A DNA stretch of 64,000 nt from Acidovorax soli. GTDB taxonomy: Bacteria; Pseudomonadota; Gammaproteobacteria; Burkholderiales; Burkholderiaceae_C. The position numbers were made by a program, and so were the translations under genes. The notes below the pieces were generated by a model. It was not told where the DNA came from and made no database searches. It saw nothing but the letters and a program-made list of their open reading frames with translations. The stretch lies in NCBI RefSeq assembly GCF_014207955.1, contig NZ_JACHLK010000009.1, forward strand, positions 62,001-126,000, read 5' to 3'. Shown here one piece after another: positions 25,964 through 34,962 of the stretch (positions are counted from its first letter, which is position 1; each line of letters opens with the position of its first letter).

Positions 25964-27088
25964 ATGAATCCTCCTTCCTCCTCGTTCGCCATCCTGGGTG
26001 CCGGCCTCATGGGCCGGCTGCTGGCGGTCGAACTCGCACGCCAGGGGCATGGCGTGGACATCTATGACGCCGCCGGGCCGGCGGCCGAGCAGTCGGCCGC
26101 CACGGTGGCCGCCGCCATGCTGGCGCCGCTGGCCGAGTCGGCCGTGACCGAGCCCGGCGTGGTGCGCATGGGCCAGCATGCCCTCGCCCGCTGGCCGCAG
26201 CTGCTCGCGCGGCTGGCGCAGCCCGTCTTCTTCCAGCAGCAAGGCACGCTCATCGTCTGGCACCGGCAGGACGCGGCCGAGGCCCAGCGCCTCACACGCC
26301 AGTTGCAGGCCAACCAGCGCGCCATCCCCGAGCTGCCTGGCTTGCAGGAACTCGACAGCGCGGGACTGAACGGCGTGGAGCCGGCGCTCGCGGGCCGCTT
26401 CGCCCGGGGCCTGTACCTGCCCGGCGAGGGCCAGCTCGACAACCGCCAACTGCTGGCCGCCCTGCTGCACGAGATGCAGCGCCTCCACGTGCGCATGCAC
26501 TGGCATGCGCCGCGCCACCCCGATGCCTTTGCGCCCGGCGAGCCCGGCCAGCCCGACTGGGTGCTGGACTGCCGCGGTCTGGGCGCGCGTGACCCCTGGC
26601 GCGCGCTGCGCGGCGTGCGCGGCGAGGTGGTGCGTGTGCATGCACCCGAGGTCACGCTGCAGCGCCCCACGCGCCTGGTGCACCCGCGCTACCCGATCTA
26701 CATCGCGCCCAAGGAAGACCACCTCTTCGTGATCGGCGCGACCGAGATCGAGTCCGACGACCTCTCGCCCGCGAGCGTGCGCTCCACATTGGAGCTGCTG
26801 AGCGCGGCCTATGCCGTGCACAGCGGCTTTGCCGAGGCACGCATCGTCGAGGTGGCCACGCAATGCCGCCCCACCCTGCCCGACAACCTGCCCGCCATCC
26901 GCCAGCAGCGCCCGGGCGTGCTCGAGGTCAACGGCCTGTACCGGCACGGCTTCATGATCGCGCCGGCCATGCTGGACGTGGTCATGGAGGTGCTGGGCAC
27001 GGGCCGTTCCGCCCTGGCCCCCCGATTCGATCTGAACCTGCAACTGCTGGAGCGCCAGCTCCGCGAGCCTGCTGCCCCTGTCCTTTGA
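25964..27088 (+). CDS. thiO: FAD-dependent glycine oxidase ThiO
   Basis: A 374-residue flavoprotein that oxidises glycine to the imine used in thiazole formation. The ATG at 25964 is the first start after the riboswitch. The FAD-binding loop LGAGLMGRLLAVELARQG is near residue 12. The C-terminus has ATQCRPTLPDNLPAI and LYRHGFMIAPAM, which fit ThiO. The frame is open further upstream into the riboswitch, but the ATG chosen is the family-typical one. thiS starts 2 bp after its stop, so the two are co-translated. Confidence 0.93.
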   Translation: MNPPSSSFAILGAGLMGRLLAVELARQGHGVDIYDAAGPAAEQSAATVAAAMLAPLAESAVTEPGVVRMGQHALARWPQLLARLAQPVFFQQQGTLIVWHRQDAAEAQRLTRQLQANQRAIPELPGLQELDSAGLNGVEPALAGRFARGLYLPGEGQLDNRQLLAALLHEMQRLHVRMHWHAPRHPDAFAPGEPGQPDWVLDCRGLGARDPWRALRGVRGEVVRVHAPEVTLQRPTRLVHPRYPIYIAPKEDHLFVIGATEIESDDLSPASVRSTLELLSAAYAVHSGFAEARIVEVATQCRPTLPDNLPAIRQQRPGVLEVNGLYRHGFMIAPAMLDVVMEVLGTGRSALAPRFDLNLQLLERQLREPAAPVL

Positions 27089-27090
27089 CC

Positions 27091-27288
27091 ATGAACGTTT
27101 CCATCAACCAGATCCCACACGAGCTGCCCGAGGGCGCCACCGTTGTCGATGCCGTGGCCGCCATCGAAGCGCGCCCTCCTTATGCCGTGGCCGTGAACAC
27201 CGTCTTCGTTCCCAACAGCCGCTATGCGGCGCAGTCGCTGCAGCCGGGCGACAAGATCGAAGTCATCTCCCCCGTCACCGGCGGCTGA
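27091..27288 (+). CDS. thiS: Sulfur carrier protein ThiS
   Basis: A 65-residue ubiquitin-fold carrier. It ends in the essential di-glycine of SPVTGG, where the thiocarboxylate forms. The interior ATVVDAVAAIEA and AVAVNTVFVPNSRYA are typical. It starts 2 bp after thiO and is followed 18 bp later by thiG, its partner in thiazole synthesis. The ATG at 27091 gives the normal length. Confidence 0.95.
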   Translation: MNVSINQIPHELPEGATVVDAVAAIEARPPYAVAVNTVFVPNSRYAAQSLQPGDKIEVISPVTGG

Positions 27289-27306
27289 ACCCTCCCCTCC
27301 TGCACC

Positions 27307-28113
27307 ATGACCACCTCCAACGACCCGCTGGTCCTGTACGGCCAGACCTTCCACAGCCGTCTGCTGCTGGGCACCTCGCGCTACCCCTCGCCTGCCGTGC
27401 TCGAAGCCGCCGTGCAGGCCTCACGCCCTGCCATGGTCACGGCCTCGCTGCGCCGCCAGGGCAGCAACCCGGCCGAGTCGGGCAGCAGTTTCTGGGAGCT
27501 GCTGCGCCGCCTCGATGTGCCCGTGCTGCCCAACACCGCCGGCTGCCACAGCGTGCAGGAAGCCATCACCACGGCGCAGATGGCGCGCGAGGTGTTCAAC
27601 ACCCCATGGATCAAGCTCGAGCTGATCGGCGACGACTACACCCTGCAGCCCGACACGCTGAACCTGGTGGGCGCGGCCGAGCACCTGATCAAGGAAGGCT
27701 TCCAGGTGCTGCCCTATTGCACCGAGGACTTCGTGCTGTGCCAGCGCCTGGTGGACGTGGGCTGCCAGGCCGTGATGCCCTGGGCCGCGCCCATCGGCAC
27801 CGGCCGTGGGCCGGTGAACCCCTATGCGCTGCAGATGCTGCGCGAGCGCCTTGACGTGCCCATGCTGGTGGATGCCGGCCTGGGCCTGCCCTCGCACGCC
27901 TGCCAGGTGATGGAATGGGGCTACGACGGCGTGCTGCTCAACACCGCCGTGGCCCTGGCGCAGGACCCCGTGGCCATGGCCGGCGCCTTTGCCAATGCCG
28001 TGCACGCCGGCCGCACGGCCCGCCTGGCCGGCGCCATGACGGCGCAAGACGCCGCCCAACCCAGCACCCCCGTGCTGGGCACCCCCTTCTGGCACCACGA
28101 CGACCATGCCTGA
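27307..28113 (+). CDS. thiG: Thiazole synthase
   Basis: A 268-residue TIM-barrel enzyme that condenses DXP, dehydroglycine and ThiS-thiocarboxylate into the thiazole phosphate. Segments include [25 protein letters not shown], and [10 protein letters not shown] with the Schiff-base lysine K103. Later [13 protein letters not shown] and [11 protein letters not shown] give the phosphate and substrate loops. Its last codons overlap the thiE start by 8 bp, so translation is coupled. Confidence 0.96.
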   Translation: MTTSNDPLVLYGQTFHSRLLLGTSRYPSPAVLEAAVQASRPAMVTASLRRQGSNPAESGSSFWELLRRLDVPVLPNTAGCHSVQEAITTAQMAREVFNTPWIKLELIGDDYTLQPDTLNLVGAAEHLIKEGFQVLPYCTEDFVLCQRLVDVGCQAVMPWAAPIGTGRGPVNPYALQMLRERLDVPMLVDAGLGLPSHACQVMEWGYDGVLLNTAVALAQDPVAMAGAFANAVHAGRTARLAGAMTAQDAAQPSTPVLGTPFWHHDDHA

Positions 28114-29014
28114 TACCGCACCGACCGAACTGGCCAAGGCCATCGTGGCGCACCACGCCGCCACCTTTGCGGGCTTTGCGCCCGAGCCCGTGCCGGCCCC
28201 CACCTCCAGTGAACCCGCCTACCTGGCAGCGCTGCATGCAGCCAGCACCCTGGGCTTCATCGCGCACGATGCCGAATGCATCGCCCGCGCCTGGCAGGCG
28301 CGCACCCTGCGCACCGGCGCCATGAACCCCGAAACCTGGCCCGACGAGCCGCTGGATTTCGGCCTGCAGGCCGTGCCGCGCGCCCAGGCCTTCGCCCCCG
28401 GCCCCGATGCCCTGGGCCTGTATGCCGTGCTGCCCGATGCTGCCTGGGTGGGCCGCATGGCCCGTGCGGGCGTGCCCACCGTGCAGTTGCGTTTCAAGTC
28501 CGACGACCCGACCGCGATCGAGCGCGAGGTCAATGCCGCCGTGCAGGCGGTGCAGGACACCGGGGCCCTGCTGTTCATCAACGACCACTGGCGCGCCGCG
28601 ATCAATGCGGGCGCCTATGGCGTGCACCTGGGGCAGGAAGATCTCGACGCACTGAGCCCTGCGGATCTGCAGACCCTGCGCCATTCGGGCGTGCGCCTGG
28701 GGGTGAGCACGCATGGCTATGCCGAGATGCTGCGTGCCGATGCCGTCGGCCCGAGCTACATCGCCATGGGCGCCGTGTTCCCGACCACGCTCAAGAAGAT
28801 GGCCACGGCCCCGCAGGGCGTGGGCCGGCTGCAGGGCTATGCGCGGTTGCTGCGCCATTACCCGCAGGTGGCCATCGGCGGCATCGGCGCCGAGCAGTTT
28901 CCCGAAGTGCTGGCCACGGGCGTGGGTTCGGTGGCCGTGGTGCGCGCGCTGGTCAATGCGCCCGACCCCGAGGCTGCCGCGGCTGCGTTGATGCAGGCGA
29001 TGAAAGCCGCCTAG
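28106..29014 (+). CDS. thiE: Thiamine phosphate synthase with N-terminal extension
   Basis: A 302-residue protein; typical ThiE is about 210. The catalytic TIM barrel begins near residue 100 ([19 protein letters not shown]) and includes [41 protein letters not shown] and the pyrophosphate loop [10 protein letters not shown]. It couples HMP-PP with the thiazole phosphate. The first ~95 residues ([20 protein letters not shown] and onward) are outside the usual domain, yet they start from an ATG overlapping thiG, so the long form is likely real. Their role is unknown. Confidence 0.92.
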   Translation: MPDTAPTELAKAIVAHHAATFAGFAPEPVPAPTSSEPAYLAALHAASTLGFIAHDAECIARAWQARTLRTGAMNPETWPDEPLDFGLQAVPRAQAFAPGPDALGLYAVLPDAAWVGRMARAGVPTVQLRFKSDDPTAIEREVNAAVQAVQDTGALLFINDHWRAAINAGAYGVHLGQEDLDALSPADLQTLRHSGVRLGVSTHGYAEMLRADAVGPSYIAMGAVFPTTLKKMATAPQGVGRLQGYARLLRHYPQVAIGGIGAEQFPEVLATGVGSVAVVRALVNAPDPEAAAAALMQAMKAA

Positions 29015-29043
29015 CAGCGGTGCAACACAGCAGCCCCAAAAAG

Positions 29044-29077
29044 AAAACAGGCCCCAAGGAGGGCCTGTTTCTTTTTT
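29044..29077. terminator. Bidirectional terminator between thiE and the FimV-like gene
   Basis: AAACAGGCCC (from 29044) pairs with GGGCCTGTTT around a 6-base loop, followed by a T-run on the plus strand and preceded by an A-rich tract, so it can end both thiE and the convergent fimV transcript. It abuts the fimV stop codon. Confidence 0.88.
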
Positions 29078-31382
29078 ACTTCTTGCGTCCGTGCTCGTCC
29101 TGGCGCTGCTCCAGCTCCAGGCGCAGCTCCATGAGGTCGTTCTCGGCGCCAAAGCCCACGGCCTGGCCGGGCGGCGGCGGGGGCGTGACGGGCACGGGTG
29201 GCAGGTCGCTCAGCGTGAGGTGCAGGGGTTCGGACAGGTCCACGTCCAGGTTCACCGAGGACTTGGTATAGGTCGCAGGCGGGTTGCGCGGCTGCGCCGA
29301 GCCCAGCGGCGCCGGGGCCGAGGACACTCCGGCGATGGGGGCCATGCCCGAGGTAGGTTCCAGGCTCAGTTCGGCCGGGCCGGACTGCCGGGCCACCGGG
29401 GCTGGTGCGGAGGACAATGGCTCGGTACTGCCGAAGTCGAACTCCAGACTGGCAGCCAGCGAGTCGAGCGGGAAGTCCGGCTCCGTATCGTCCAGCGGCG
29501 ACCGGAATTGCATGCCCAGGCCCTTCTCGACCGCCGCCTCGAAGGACTCCTCCACAGGCGTGGTGCGCTTGCGCGGGGGTGGCGCCCCGCGCTGGCTCGG
29601 TGGCGTGGTCTGCGCAATGCCCAGCAGCAGCAGCAGGTCGTCATAGGCCGCCAGGTCAAAAGGCTCCGCCGCCTGGTTGCCCGGGCGGTGGAACAGGAAC
29701 TTGTCCAGCGTGTGCAGCACGTTCGGCGAGCTCCACTCGGCCTCGATCTCGGCCAGCGCATCGGGATAGCGGTCCAGCGGTCGGCCCTGGCGGTTGAAAG
29801 CCGAAAACTCGGGCACCTTGGCGTTGAAATAGCGCATGAACTGCGAGCGCAGCTGCATGAAGTCCTCGGCGCGGCTCAGCGTGTGGAACAGGCGCAGCAG
29901 TTCCAGGTAGGCCACCGGCGTGGTCTCCTTGTGGTCCACGATGTGCTTGCGCAGCACTTCCACGGCCTGGTTGTGCTCGCCCACCGAGACAAAGAACTCG
30001 GCCTGCTGCTGGATGTCGAACACATCGTCGGGGTTGACGATCTTCAGCGCCCGGGCCGGCTCCATGGCGGGGGCTGCCGGTTTGACCGGGGCAGGCGCCG
30101 GCACCCGCGCGGCGGCTGCCGCCACCGCGGTCGGCGCCGCGTACAGGGGTGCCGGCCCGGAGGCCGGCTTGGCATCCTTGAACAAGGGGGCGCTGCCGGA
30201 AGGTGCCCGCAGATCGCCCTTCACCGAAGGGACGGGCAGGGTTTCGAGCGGTTCCCACCCGGGATCGACCTGCCCTGCCGTGGGTGCGCTGGAGTCGACC
30301 GCGCTGACCTTGACCGACTCGCGCCACGACTTCTCGGACAAGGCGGCCTGGCGGCTGGCCCGCTGCCAGACCCAGGCCAGCAGGCCCAGCGCCAATGCCA
30401 GCAAGGCCCCCAGCACATAGACGACCGTGGCCGGAAAGCGCTCCTGCGCCTCGTCCAGTTGCTGCTGCAATTGCTGCGTGGTGGCGAGCTGCTGGGCCGA
30501 GCCCGCCTTCACGGCCTTGGCCTCGGCCTCCAGCACGCGCAGGCGCTCGGCGTCCTGCGCCAGGCTCTCCGGGGTGGCGTTCAAGGCCTTCCAGGCGGCA
30601 GCCGCTTCGGCACGCTGGGGCGAGGACTCCTCCGCCGGGGTGGACAGCAGCTGCGTCGTGGCACGCAGGGCCACCGGGCTTTCCAGCCACAGGTCCAGCG
30701 GCTCCAGCACCAGGCGCGGGCCGGCGGCGGGGGCAGGAGCCTGCGCATTGGCCATCACACGCGCGCTGCTGCGTGCCGGCGCGGCGGCGGCCGCACGCGG
30801 TGCGCGCTCCGCAGCGGGCGCAGCACTGGAGGCGGGCGCTTGGCGGCGTGCTGCAGCGGCAGTGCCACGGGCCGGCGCCCCGGCCACACCGCGCTCCAGG
30901 GAGGGAGAAGGCTCGGCCAGGCCCGATGCCGCGGCACCGGTGCCGCCCACCGGGACAGAGGGCACCACCGGCAAGGCCCCGGGCTGCGCAGCGGCGACGG
31001 GGGGGACTCGCCCAGGGGGGTCGGCCAGAAAGGTATAGCTGCGTGTCACCTTGCCCGTGCACCCGGCGGTGAGCGTGACGGTCAGCACCGGCTCGTCAAT
31101 CACCGAGGTGGTCTGCACGCGCACGGAGGCGGCGCGCCCGGCCGATGCGGGCTGGGGCGTCACACGCACCCGGGAGGGGCTGACGGGCGTATCGCCCGCG
31201 ACCAGGGTGGCTCCGATACATGACGACGCGACGTCAGAACCCTGGTCTGGCTGGATGTCGAAGCTCAGATCGACCGGCGAACCGATCACCGCGGCGCCCC
31301 GACCGCTGCCCAGCGAAAGCGCCGAAGCGCCCAGGGCTACGACCCACAAACCGGCTCCCAAAATGGTGTTACGGAGTTTCAC
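29076..31382 (-). CDS. FimV-like pilus-assembly / polar hub protein
   Basis: About 768 residues from a GTG at 31382, preferred because it begins a signal peptide (MKLRNTILGAGLWVVALGAS); an in-frame GTG at 31418 adds 12 residues. The mature N-terminus, GRGAAVIGSPVDLSFDIQP, is like the FimV periplasmic head; an Ala/Pro-rich spacer follows. One membrane helix is near residue 325 (VVYVLGALLALALGLLAWVW), preceded by a coiled coil. The cytoplasmic part has TPR-like VFDIQQQAEFFVSVGEHNQA and a helical repeat block ending in LDKFLFHRPGNQ. FimV proteins organise type IV pili and cell poles. The head lacks an obvious LysM. Confidence 0.75.
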   Translation of the reverse strand: MKLRNTILGAGLWVVALGASALSLGSGRGAAVIGSPVDLSFDIQPDQGSDVASSCIGATLVAGDTPVSPSRVRVTPQPASAGRAASVRVQTTSVIDEPVLTVTLTAGCTGKVTRSYTFLADPPGRVPPVAAAQPGALPVVPSVPVGGTGAAASGLAEPSPSLERGVAGAPARGTAAAARRQAPASSAAPAAERAPRAAAAAPARSSARVMANAQAPAPAAGPRLVLEPLDLWLESPVALRATTQLLSTPAEESSPQRAEAAAAWKALNATPESLAQDAERLRVLEAEAKAVKAGSAQQLATTQQLQQQLDEAQERFPATVVYVLGALLALALGLLAWVWQRASRQAALSEKSWRESVKVSAVDSSAPTAGQVDPGWEPLETLPVPSVKGDLRAPSGSAPLFKDAKPASGPAPLYAAPTAVAAAAARVPAPAPVKPAAPAMEPARALKIVNPDDVFDIQQQAEFFVSVGEHNQAVEVLRKHIVDHKETTPVAYLELLRLFHTLSRAEDFMQLRSQFMRYFNAKVPEFSAFNRQGRPLDRYPDALAEIEAEWSSPNVLHTLDKFLFHRPGNQAAEPFDLAAYDDLLLLLGIAQTTPPSQRGAPPPRKRTTPVEESFEAAVEKGLGMQFRSPLDDTEPDFPLDSLAASLEFDFGSTEPLSSAPAPVARQSGPAELSLEPTSGMAPIAGVSSAPAPLGSAQPRNPPATYTKSSVNLDVDLSEPLHLTLSDLPPVPVTPPPPPGQAVGFGAENDLMELRLELEQRQDEHGRKK

Positions 31383-31455
31383 AATAATTTCTGTTTTGAG
31401 CGCATCCCATTCTTGCACATAAGTGCGCGGGCATGTCCACAGCCATAATGGCGCT

Positions 31456-32979
31456 ATGAAAATTCAGTTTCTCAACGTCGGCATCGTGGGTTCGGGCGCC
31501 ATGGGCCGGGGCATCGCGCAGATCGCCGCCCAGGCGGGCAGCCAGGTCCATCTGCTCGACACCCAGGCCGGTGCAGCCCTGGCCGCCAGGGACAGTATCC
31601 ACGACCAGTGGCAAAAACTCGTAGGAAAAAATCGCATTTCTGCAGAGCAGGCTGCAGCCTGGTCTGCGCAATTGCACATCGTTGACAATTCTGCGGGCCT
31701 GGCGCACTGCGACCTGGTGGTCGAGGCCATCGTCGAGCGCCTGGACGTCAAGCGCGGCCTGTTCGCCGACCTGGAGAAGGTGGTGGGCCCCGACACGGTG
31801 CTGGCCACCAACACCTCGTCGCTGTCGGTCACGTCCATCGCTGCCGGCATGCAGCGGCCCGGGCGCCTGGCGGGTTTCCACTTCTTCAACCCCGTGCCAC
31901 TCATGAAGGTGGTGGAGGTGATCGCCGGGCTCAAGACCGAGCCGGCCGTCTGCACCGCCCTGTGCGAGTACGCCAAACAGATGGGCCACACGCCCGTGCT
32001 GGCGCAGGACACCCCCGGCTTCATCGTCAACCACGCCGGGCGCGGCTATGGCACCGAGGCCCTGCGCATCGTGGGTGAGGGCGTGGCCGATTTCGCCACC
32101 ATCGACCGCATCCTGCGCGACCAGGTGGGCTTCAAGCTCGGGCCCTTCGAGCTCATGGACTTGACGGCGCTGGATGTCTCGCACCCGGTGATGGAATCCA
32201 TCTACCAGCAGTACTACGACGAGCCGCGCTACCGCCCCAGCGTGATCACGGCGCAGCGCCTGGCCGGCGGCGTGGTGGGCAAGAAGGTGGGCGAAGGCTT
32301 CTACCGCTACGAGAACGGCGCCGCCCAGGTGCCCGCCGAGCCCCCGGTGCCCGTGGTGGACCAGATTCCGCCCGTCTGGGTGTCGCCGCGCGCCGCGCGC
32401 CGCGCCGAGCTGTACCAGCTGCTCAAGGACCTGGGCGCCACCATCGAGACCGGCACCTCGCCTTCTCCCAACGCCATCACCCTGGTGGCGCCGCTGGGCT
32501 TTGACGTGACCACCGTGGCCGTGGTGGAGCGGCTGGACCCGGCGCGCACCATCGGCATCGACATGCTGGTGGAGGAAGCGGCCACCAAGCGCCGCGTGCT
32601 GGCCACCAACCCCGCCACGCGCGTGGACATCCGCAACGCCGCGCACGCCCTGTTCGCGCGCGACGGCAAGCCAGTGAGCGTGATCCGCGACAGCGGCGGC
32701 TTCGTCACGCAGCGCGTGGTGGCCACCATCGTCAACATCGCCAGCGACATCTGCCAGCAAGGCATCTGCAGCCCACGCGACCTGGAGACCGCCGTCACCC
32801 TGGGCCTGGGCTACCCCCTGGGCCCGCTGGCCATGGGCGACCGCTGGGGCCCGACCAATGTACTGGAGGTGCTGTTCAACATGCAGACGGTGTACGGCGA
32901 CACGCGCTACCGCCCCAGCCCCTGGCTGCGCCGCCGCGGCGCCATCGGGCTGAGCCTGACCCACGTGGAAGAAGCCTAA
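31456..32979 (+). CDS. paaH: 3-hydroxyacyl-CoA dehydrogenase PaaH-type
   Basis: A 507-residue NAD-dependent enzyme. The ATG at 31456 gives the family start MKIQFLNVGIVGSGAMGRGI with the nucleotide loop at about 8-16. The catalytic His-Glu region reads AGFHFFNPVPLMKVVEV, and DTPGFIVNHAGRGYGTEAL is the domain boundary. A second C-terminal 3HCDH repeat starts near residue 390, as in PaaH/PaaC of phenylacetate catabolism, which also has about 505 residues. No other paa genes are adjacent, so a general beta-oxidation role is possible. It is divergent from fimV. Confidence 0.85.
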   Translation: MKIQFLNVGIVGSGAMGRGIAQIAAQAGSQVHLLDTQAGAALAARDSIHDQWQKLVGKNRISAEQAAAWSAQLHIVDNSAGLAHCDLVVEAIVERLDVKRGLFADLEKVVGPDTVLATNTSSLSVTSIAAGMQRPGRLAGFHFFNPVPLMKVVEVIAGLKTEPAVCTALCEYAKQMGHTPVLAQDTPGFIVNHAGRGYGTEALRIVGEGVADFATIDRILRDQVGFKLGPFELMDLTALDVSHPVMESIYQQYYDEPRYRPSVITAQRLAGGVVGKKVGEGFYRYENGAAQVPAEPPVPVVDQIPPVWVSPRAARRAELYQLLKDLGATIETGTSPSPNAITLVAPLGFDVTTVAVVERLDPARTIGIDMLVEEAATKRRVLATNPATRVDIRNAAHALFARDGKPVSVIRDSGGFVTQRVVATIVNIASDICQQGICSPRDLETAVTLGLGYPLGPLAMGDRWGPTNVLEVLFNMQTVYGDTRYRPSPWLRRRGAIGLSLTHVEEA

Positions 32980-32989
32980 TTCGGTACAT

Positions 32990-33095
32990 CCCCCTGAGTC
33001 GCTGTCGCGCCTTCCCCCTTCTCTCGAATTGCTGTGCAATTCGGGAAGGGGGACGCAGCCAGTGCGGCGGGGCGGCCCTTGCACGGCTGCCCTGG
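32990..33095 (+). repeat. Post-stop dispersed repeat, copy A
   Basis: Starts 10 bp after the paaH stop with CCCCTGAGTCGC and ends with CACGGCTGCCCTGG. It contains the CGAATTGCTGTGCAATTCG hairpin (33025-33043) flanked by CCCCCTT/AAGGGGG arms. The same module, in the same orientation relative to the preceding gene, occurs at 43522-43601 and 49959-50063. Confidence 0.8.
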
Positions 33096-33183
33096 CTTCG
33101 GCTGCGCCCTGCTCGACGAACTGCAGACGATGCGTAGTGCGGTAAAAGCCCGAACAGCCATCCAACCTTTACCCGGAGACAAG

Positions 33184-33963
33184 ATGCCCGCAGAACTCAA
33201 GAGCACCAGCCAGGGCAAGACCCTGGTGCTGACCATCCACAACCCGGAGCGGCGCAACGCCATCGAGCCGGCCATCTACGCCGCCGGCGTGGAGGCGCTG
33301 AGCGTGGCCGAGAACAGCCCCGACATCCGCAGCGTGGTGATCACCGGTTCGGACAACATGTTCTGCGCGGGCGGCAACCTGCAGCGCTTGCTGGCCAACC
33401 GCCAGGAGGCGCGCGAGGTGCAGGCGCAGAGCATCGAAGGCCTGCACAACTGGATCGAGATGGTGCGCACCTACCCCAAGCCCATCATCGCGGCGGTGGA
33501 GGGTGCAGCAGCCGGTGCGGGCTTCTCGCTGGCCCTGGCCTGCGACATGGTGGTGGCCGCGCGCAATGCGGTGTTCGTGATGGCCTACAGCAACGTGGCC
33601 CTGTCTCCCGATGGCGGTGCCAGCTGGAGCCTGGCCCAGGCGCTGCCGCGCCAGATCGCCACCGAGATCCTGATGTGCGGTGACCGCATCCCGTCCGAGC
33701 GCCTGCACGCCCTGGGCGTGGTCAACCAACTGGCCGACCCCGGCAGCGCGCTGGAGACCGCCCTGGCCCTGGCCGAGCGCCTCAACAGCCGTGCACCCAA
33801 CGCCCTGGCCAGCATCAAGGAACTGCTGAACGAAGCCCCCGGCAACCACCTCACGCAGCACCTGGCCAGCGAACGCGACCACTTCGTGAACAACCTGCAC
33901 CATGCCAATGGGGGCATTGGCATCTCGGCCTTCCTGGACAAACAGACACCGAAGTACGAGTAA
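33184..33963 (+). CDS. Enoyl-CoA hydratase/isomerase family protein, possible oxepin-CoA hydrolase type
   Basis: A 259-residue crotonase-fold enzyme starting at ATG 33184 (MPAELKSTSQGKTLVLTIHN). The first oxyanion loop is FCAGGNLQRLL and the second VEGAAAGAGFSLALACD. The later segment NVALSPDGGASWSLAQALPR has Asp where classical hydratases have the second catalytic Glu. The sequence resembles the alternative oxepin-CoA hydrolase group found with phenylacetate genes; the PaaH-type gene just upstream fits this. Assignment within the superfamily is uncertain. A strong terminator follows. Confidence 0.85.
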   Translation: MPAELKSTSQGKTLVLTIHNPERRNAIEPAIYAAGVEALSVAENSPDIRSVVITGSDNMFCAGGNLQRLLANRQEAREVQAQSIEGLHNWIEMVRTYPKPIIAAVEGAAAGAGFSLALACDMVVAARNAVFVMAYSNVALSPDGGASWSLAQALPRQIATEILMCGDRIPSERLHALGVVNQLADPGSALETALALAERLNSRAPNALASIKELLNEAPGNHLTQHLASERDHFVNNLHHANGGIGISAFLDKQTPKYE

Positions 33964-33989
33964 GAACGGCTCGCAGCCCTCGACACACA

Positions 33990-34023
33990 CGCCAACGGCC
34001 CTCTCGCAGGGCCGTTGGCGTTT
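33990..34023 (+). terminator. Terminator after the enoyl-CoA hydratase-like gene
   Basis: CGCCAACGGCCCT and AGGGCCGTTGGCG form a 13-bp perfect stem with a 5-base loop, followed by TTT, 27 bp after the stop codon. Confidence 0.85.
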
Positions 34024-34133
34024 CTGCATGCCAGCACCGTGCATGGGCAAGACGCTCAGGTGACAACCCTGACGCAGGGCGCCGGTCCCTCACGCGACAA
34101 TGGGCCTGTTTCCAGTCACGCAAAAGACAGGCC

Positions 34134-34853
34134 ATGGACGACCCGATTCTTACCATCGAAGAACGTGAAGCGATCAACTCCGGTCGCTGGTTTTCTTCCC
34201 TCTCACCTTCGCTACGCCACGACATCCTCCGATGTGCCTACGTCAAACGCTTCAAGGATGGCGGCCTGATCGCCGCCCGCGGGGACCCGCCCGAGGAGTG
34301 GATTGCCTGCGCGCGCGGTGCGGTGCGGGTGAGCTCCACCTCCATCTCGGGCAAGCAGATCACGCTGACCTACGTGGAGCCGGGCATCTGGTTCGGCGAC
34401 GTGGCGATCTTCGACGGGGACCGGCGCACGCACGACGCCTATGCGCATGGCGACACCACCATCCTGTGCGTGGCCAAGGCCGATTTCAAGAAGATCCTGG
34501 CCGCCCATACCGAGCTGTACGAAGCCATGCTGCGCCTGCATGCACGGCGCATCCGCCAGCTGTTCGGGCTGGTGGAAGACCTCAACACCCTGCCCCTGCG
34601 CTCGCGCCTGGCCAAGCAGCTGGTGCACCTGGTGCGCAGCTATGGCGTGCCCAGCCTGTCGGACGGCAGCGAGATGCGCATCGGCCTGCAGCTGGCGCAG
34701 GAAGAACTGGCGCAGCTCCTGGGCGCATCACGCCAGCGCGTGAACCAGGAGCTCAAGTCCATGGAGCGCGAGGACGCCATCCGCATCGAGCCGGGCGGCC
34801 TGGTGATACGCGACCGCGACGCACTCATGCGCATCGCCGAAGCCGATACCTGA
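34134..34853 (+). CDS. Crp/Fnr-family transcriptional regulator
   Basis: A 239-residue regulator. The N-terminal cyclic-nucleotide-type barrel includes LIAARGDPPEEWIACARGAV and WFGDVAIFDGDRRTHDAYAH. A dimer helix follows (LYEAMLRLHARRIRQLFGLV). The C-terminal HTH reads LAQEELAQLLGASRQRVNQELK. It has no N-terminal cysteine cluster, so it is not an Fe-S FNR. The RTHDAYAH segment differs from the cAMP-binding RSA motif of CRP, so the ligand is uncertain. It is 109 bp upstream of the kinase/acyl-CoA dehydrogenase pair and may control it. Confidence 0.92.
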   Translation: MDDPILTIEEREAINSGRWFSSLSPSLRHDILRCAYVKRFKDGGLIAARGDPPEEWIACARGAVRVSSTSISGKQITLTYVEPGIWFGDVAIFDGDRRTHDAYAHGDTTILCVAKADFKKILAAHTELYEAMLRLHARRIRQLFGLVEDLNTLPLRSRLAKQLVHLVRSYGVPSLSDGSEMRIGLQLAQEELAQLLGASRQRVNQELKSMEREDAIRIEPGGLVIRDRDALMRIAEADT

Positions 34854-34962
34854 CGACATCCCGGCCCGGGGCCCGCCCCGGCGCCGCCCTTTCCCAACAC
34901 CTGCCGACCACGGCGGGGCGAGACAAGCACGCTGCCACCACCAGTGTGAGGACCCAGCACCC

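Noticed and set aside
29091..31223. 710-codon open frame opposite the FimV-like gene
   Set aside because: Arg/Gly/Leu-rich shadow with no start signals, and the opposite strand has signal peptide, TM and TPR features.
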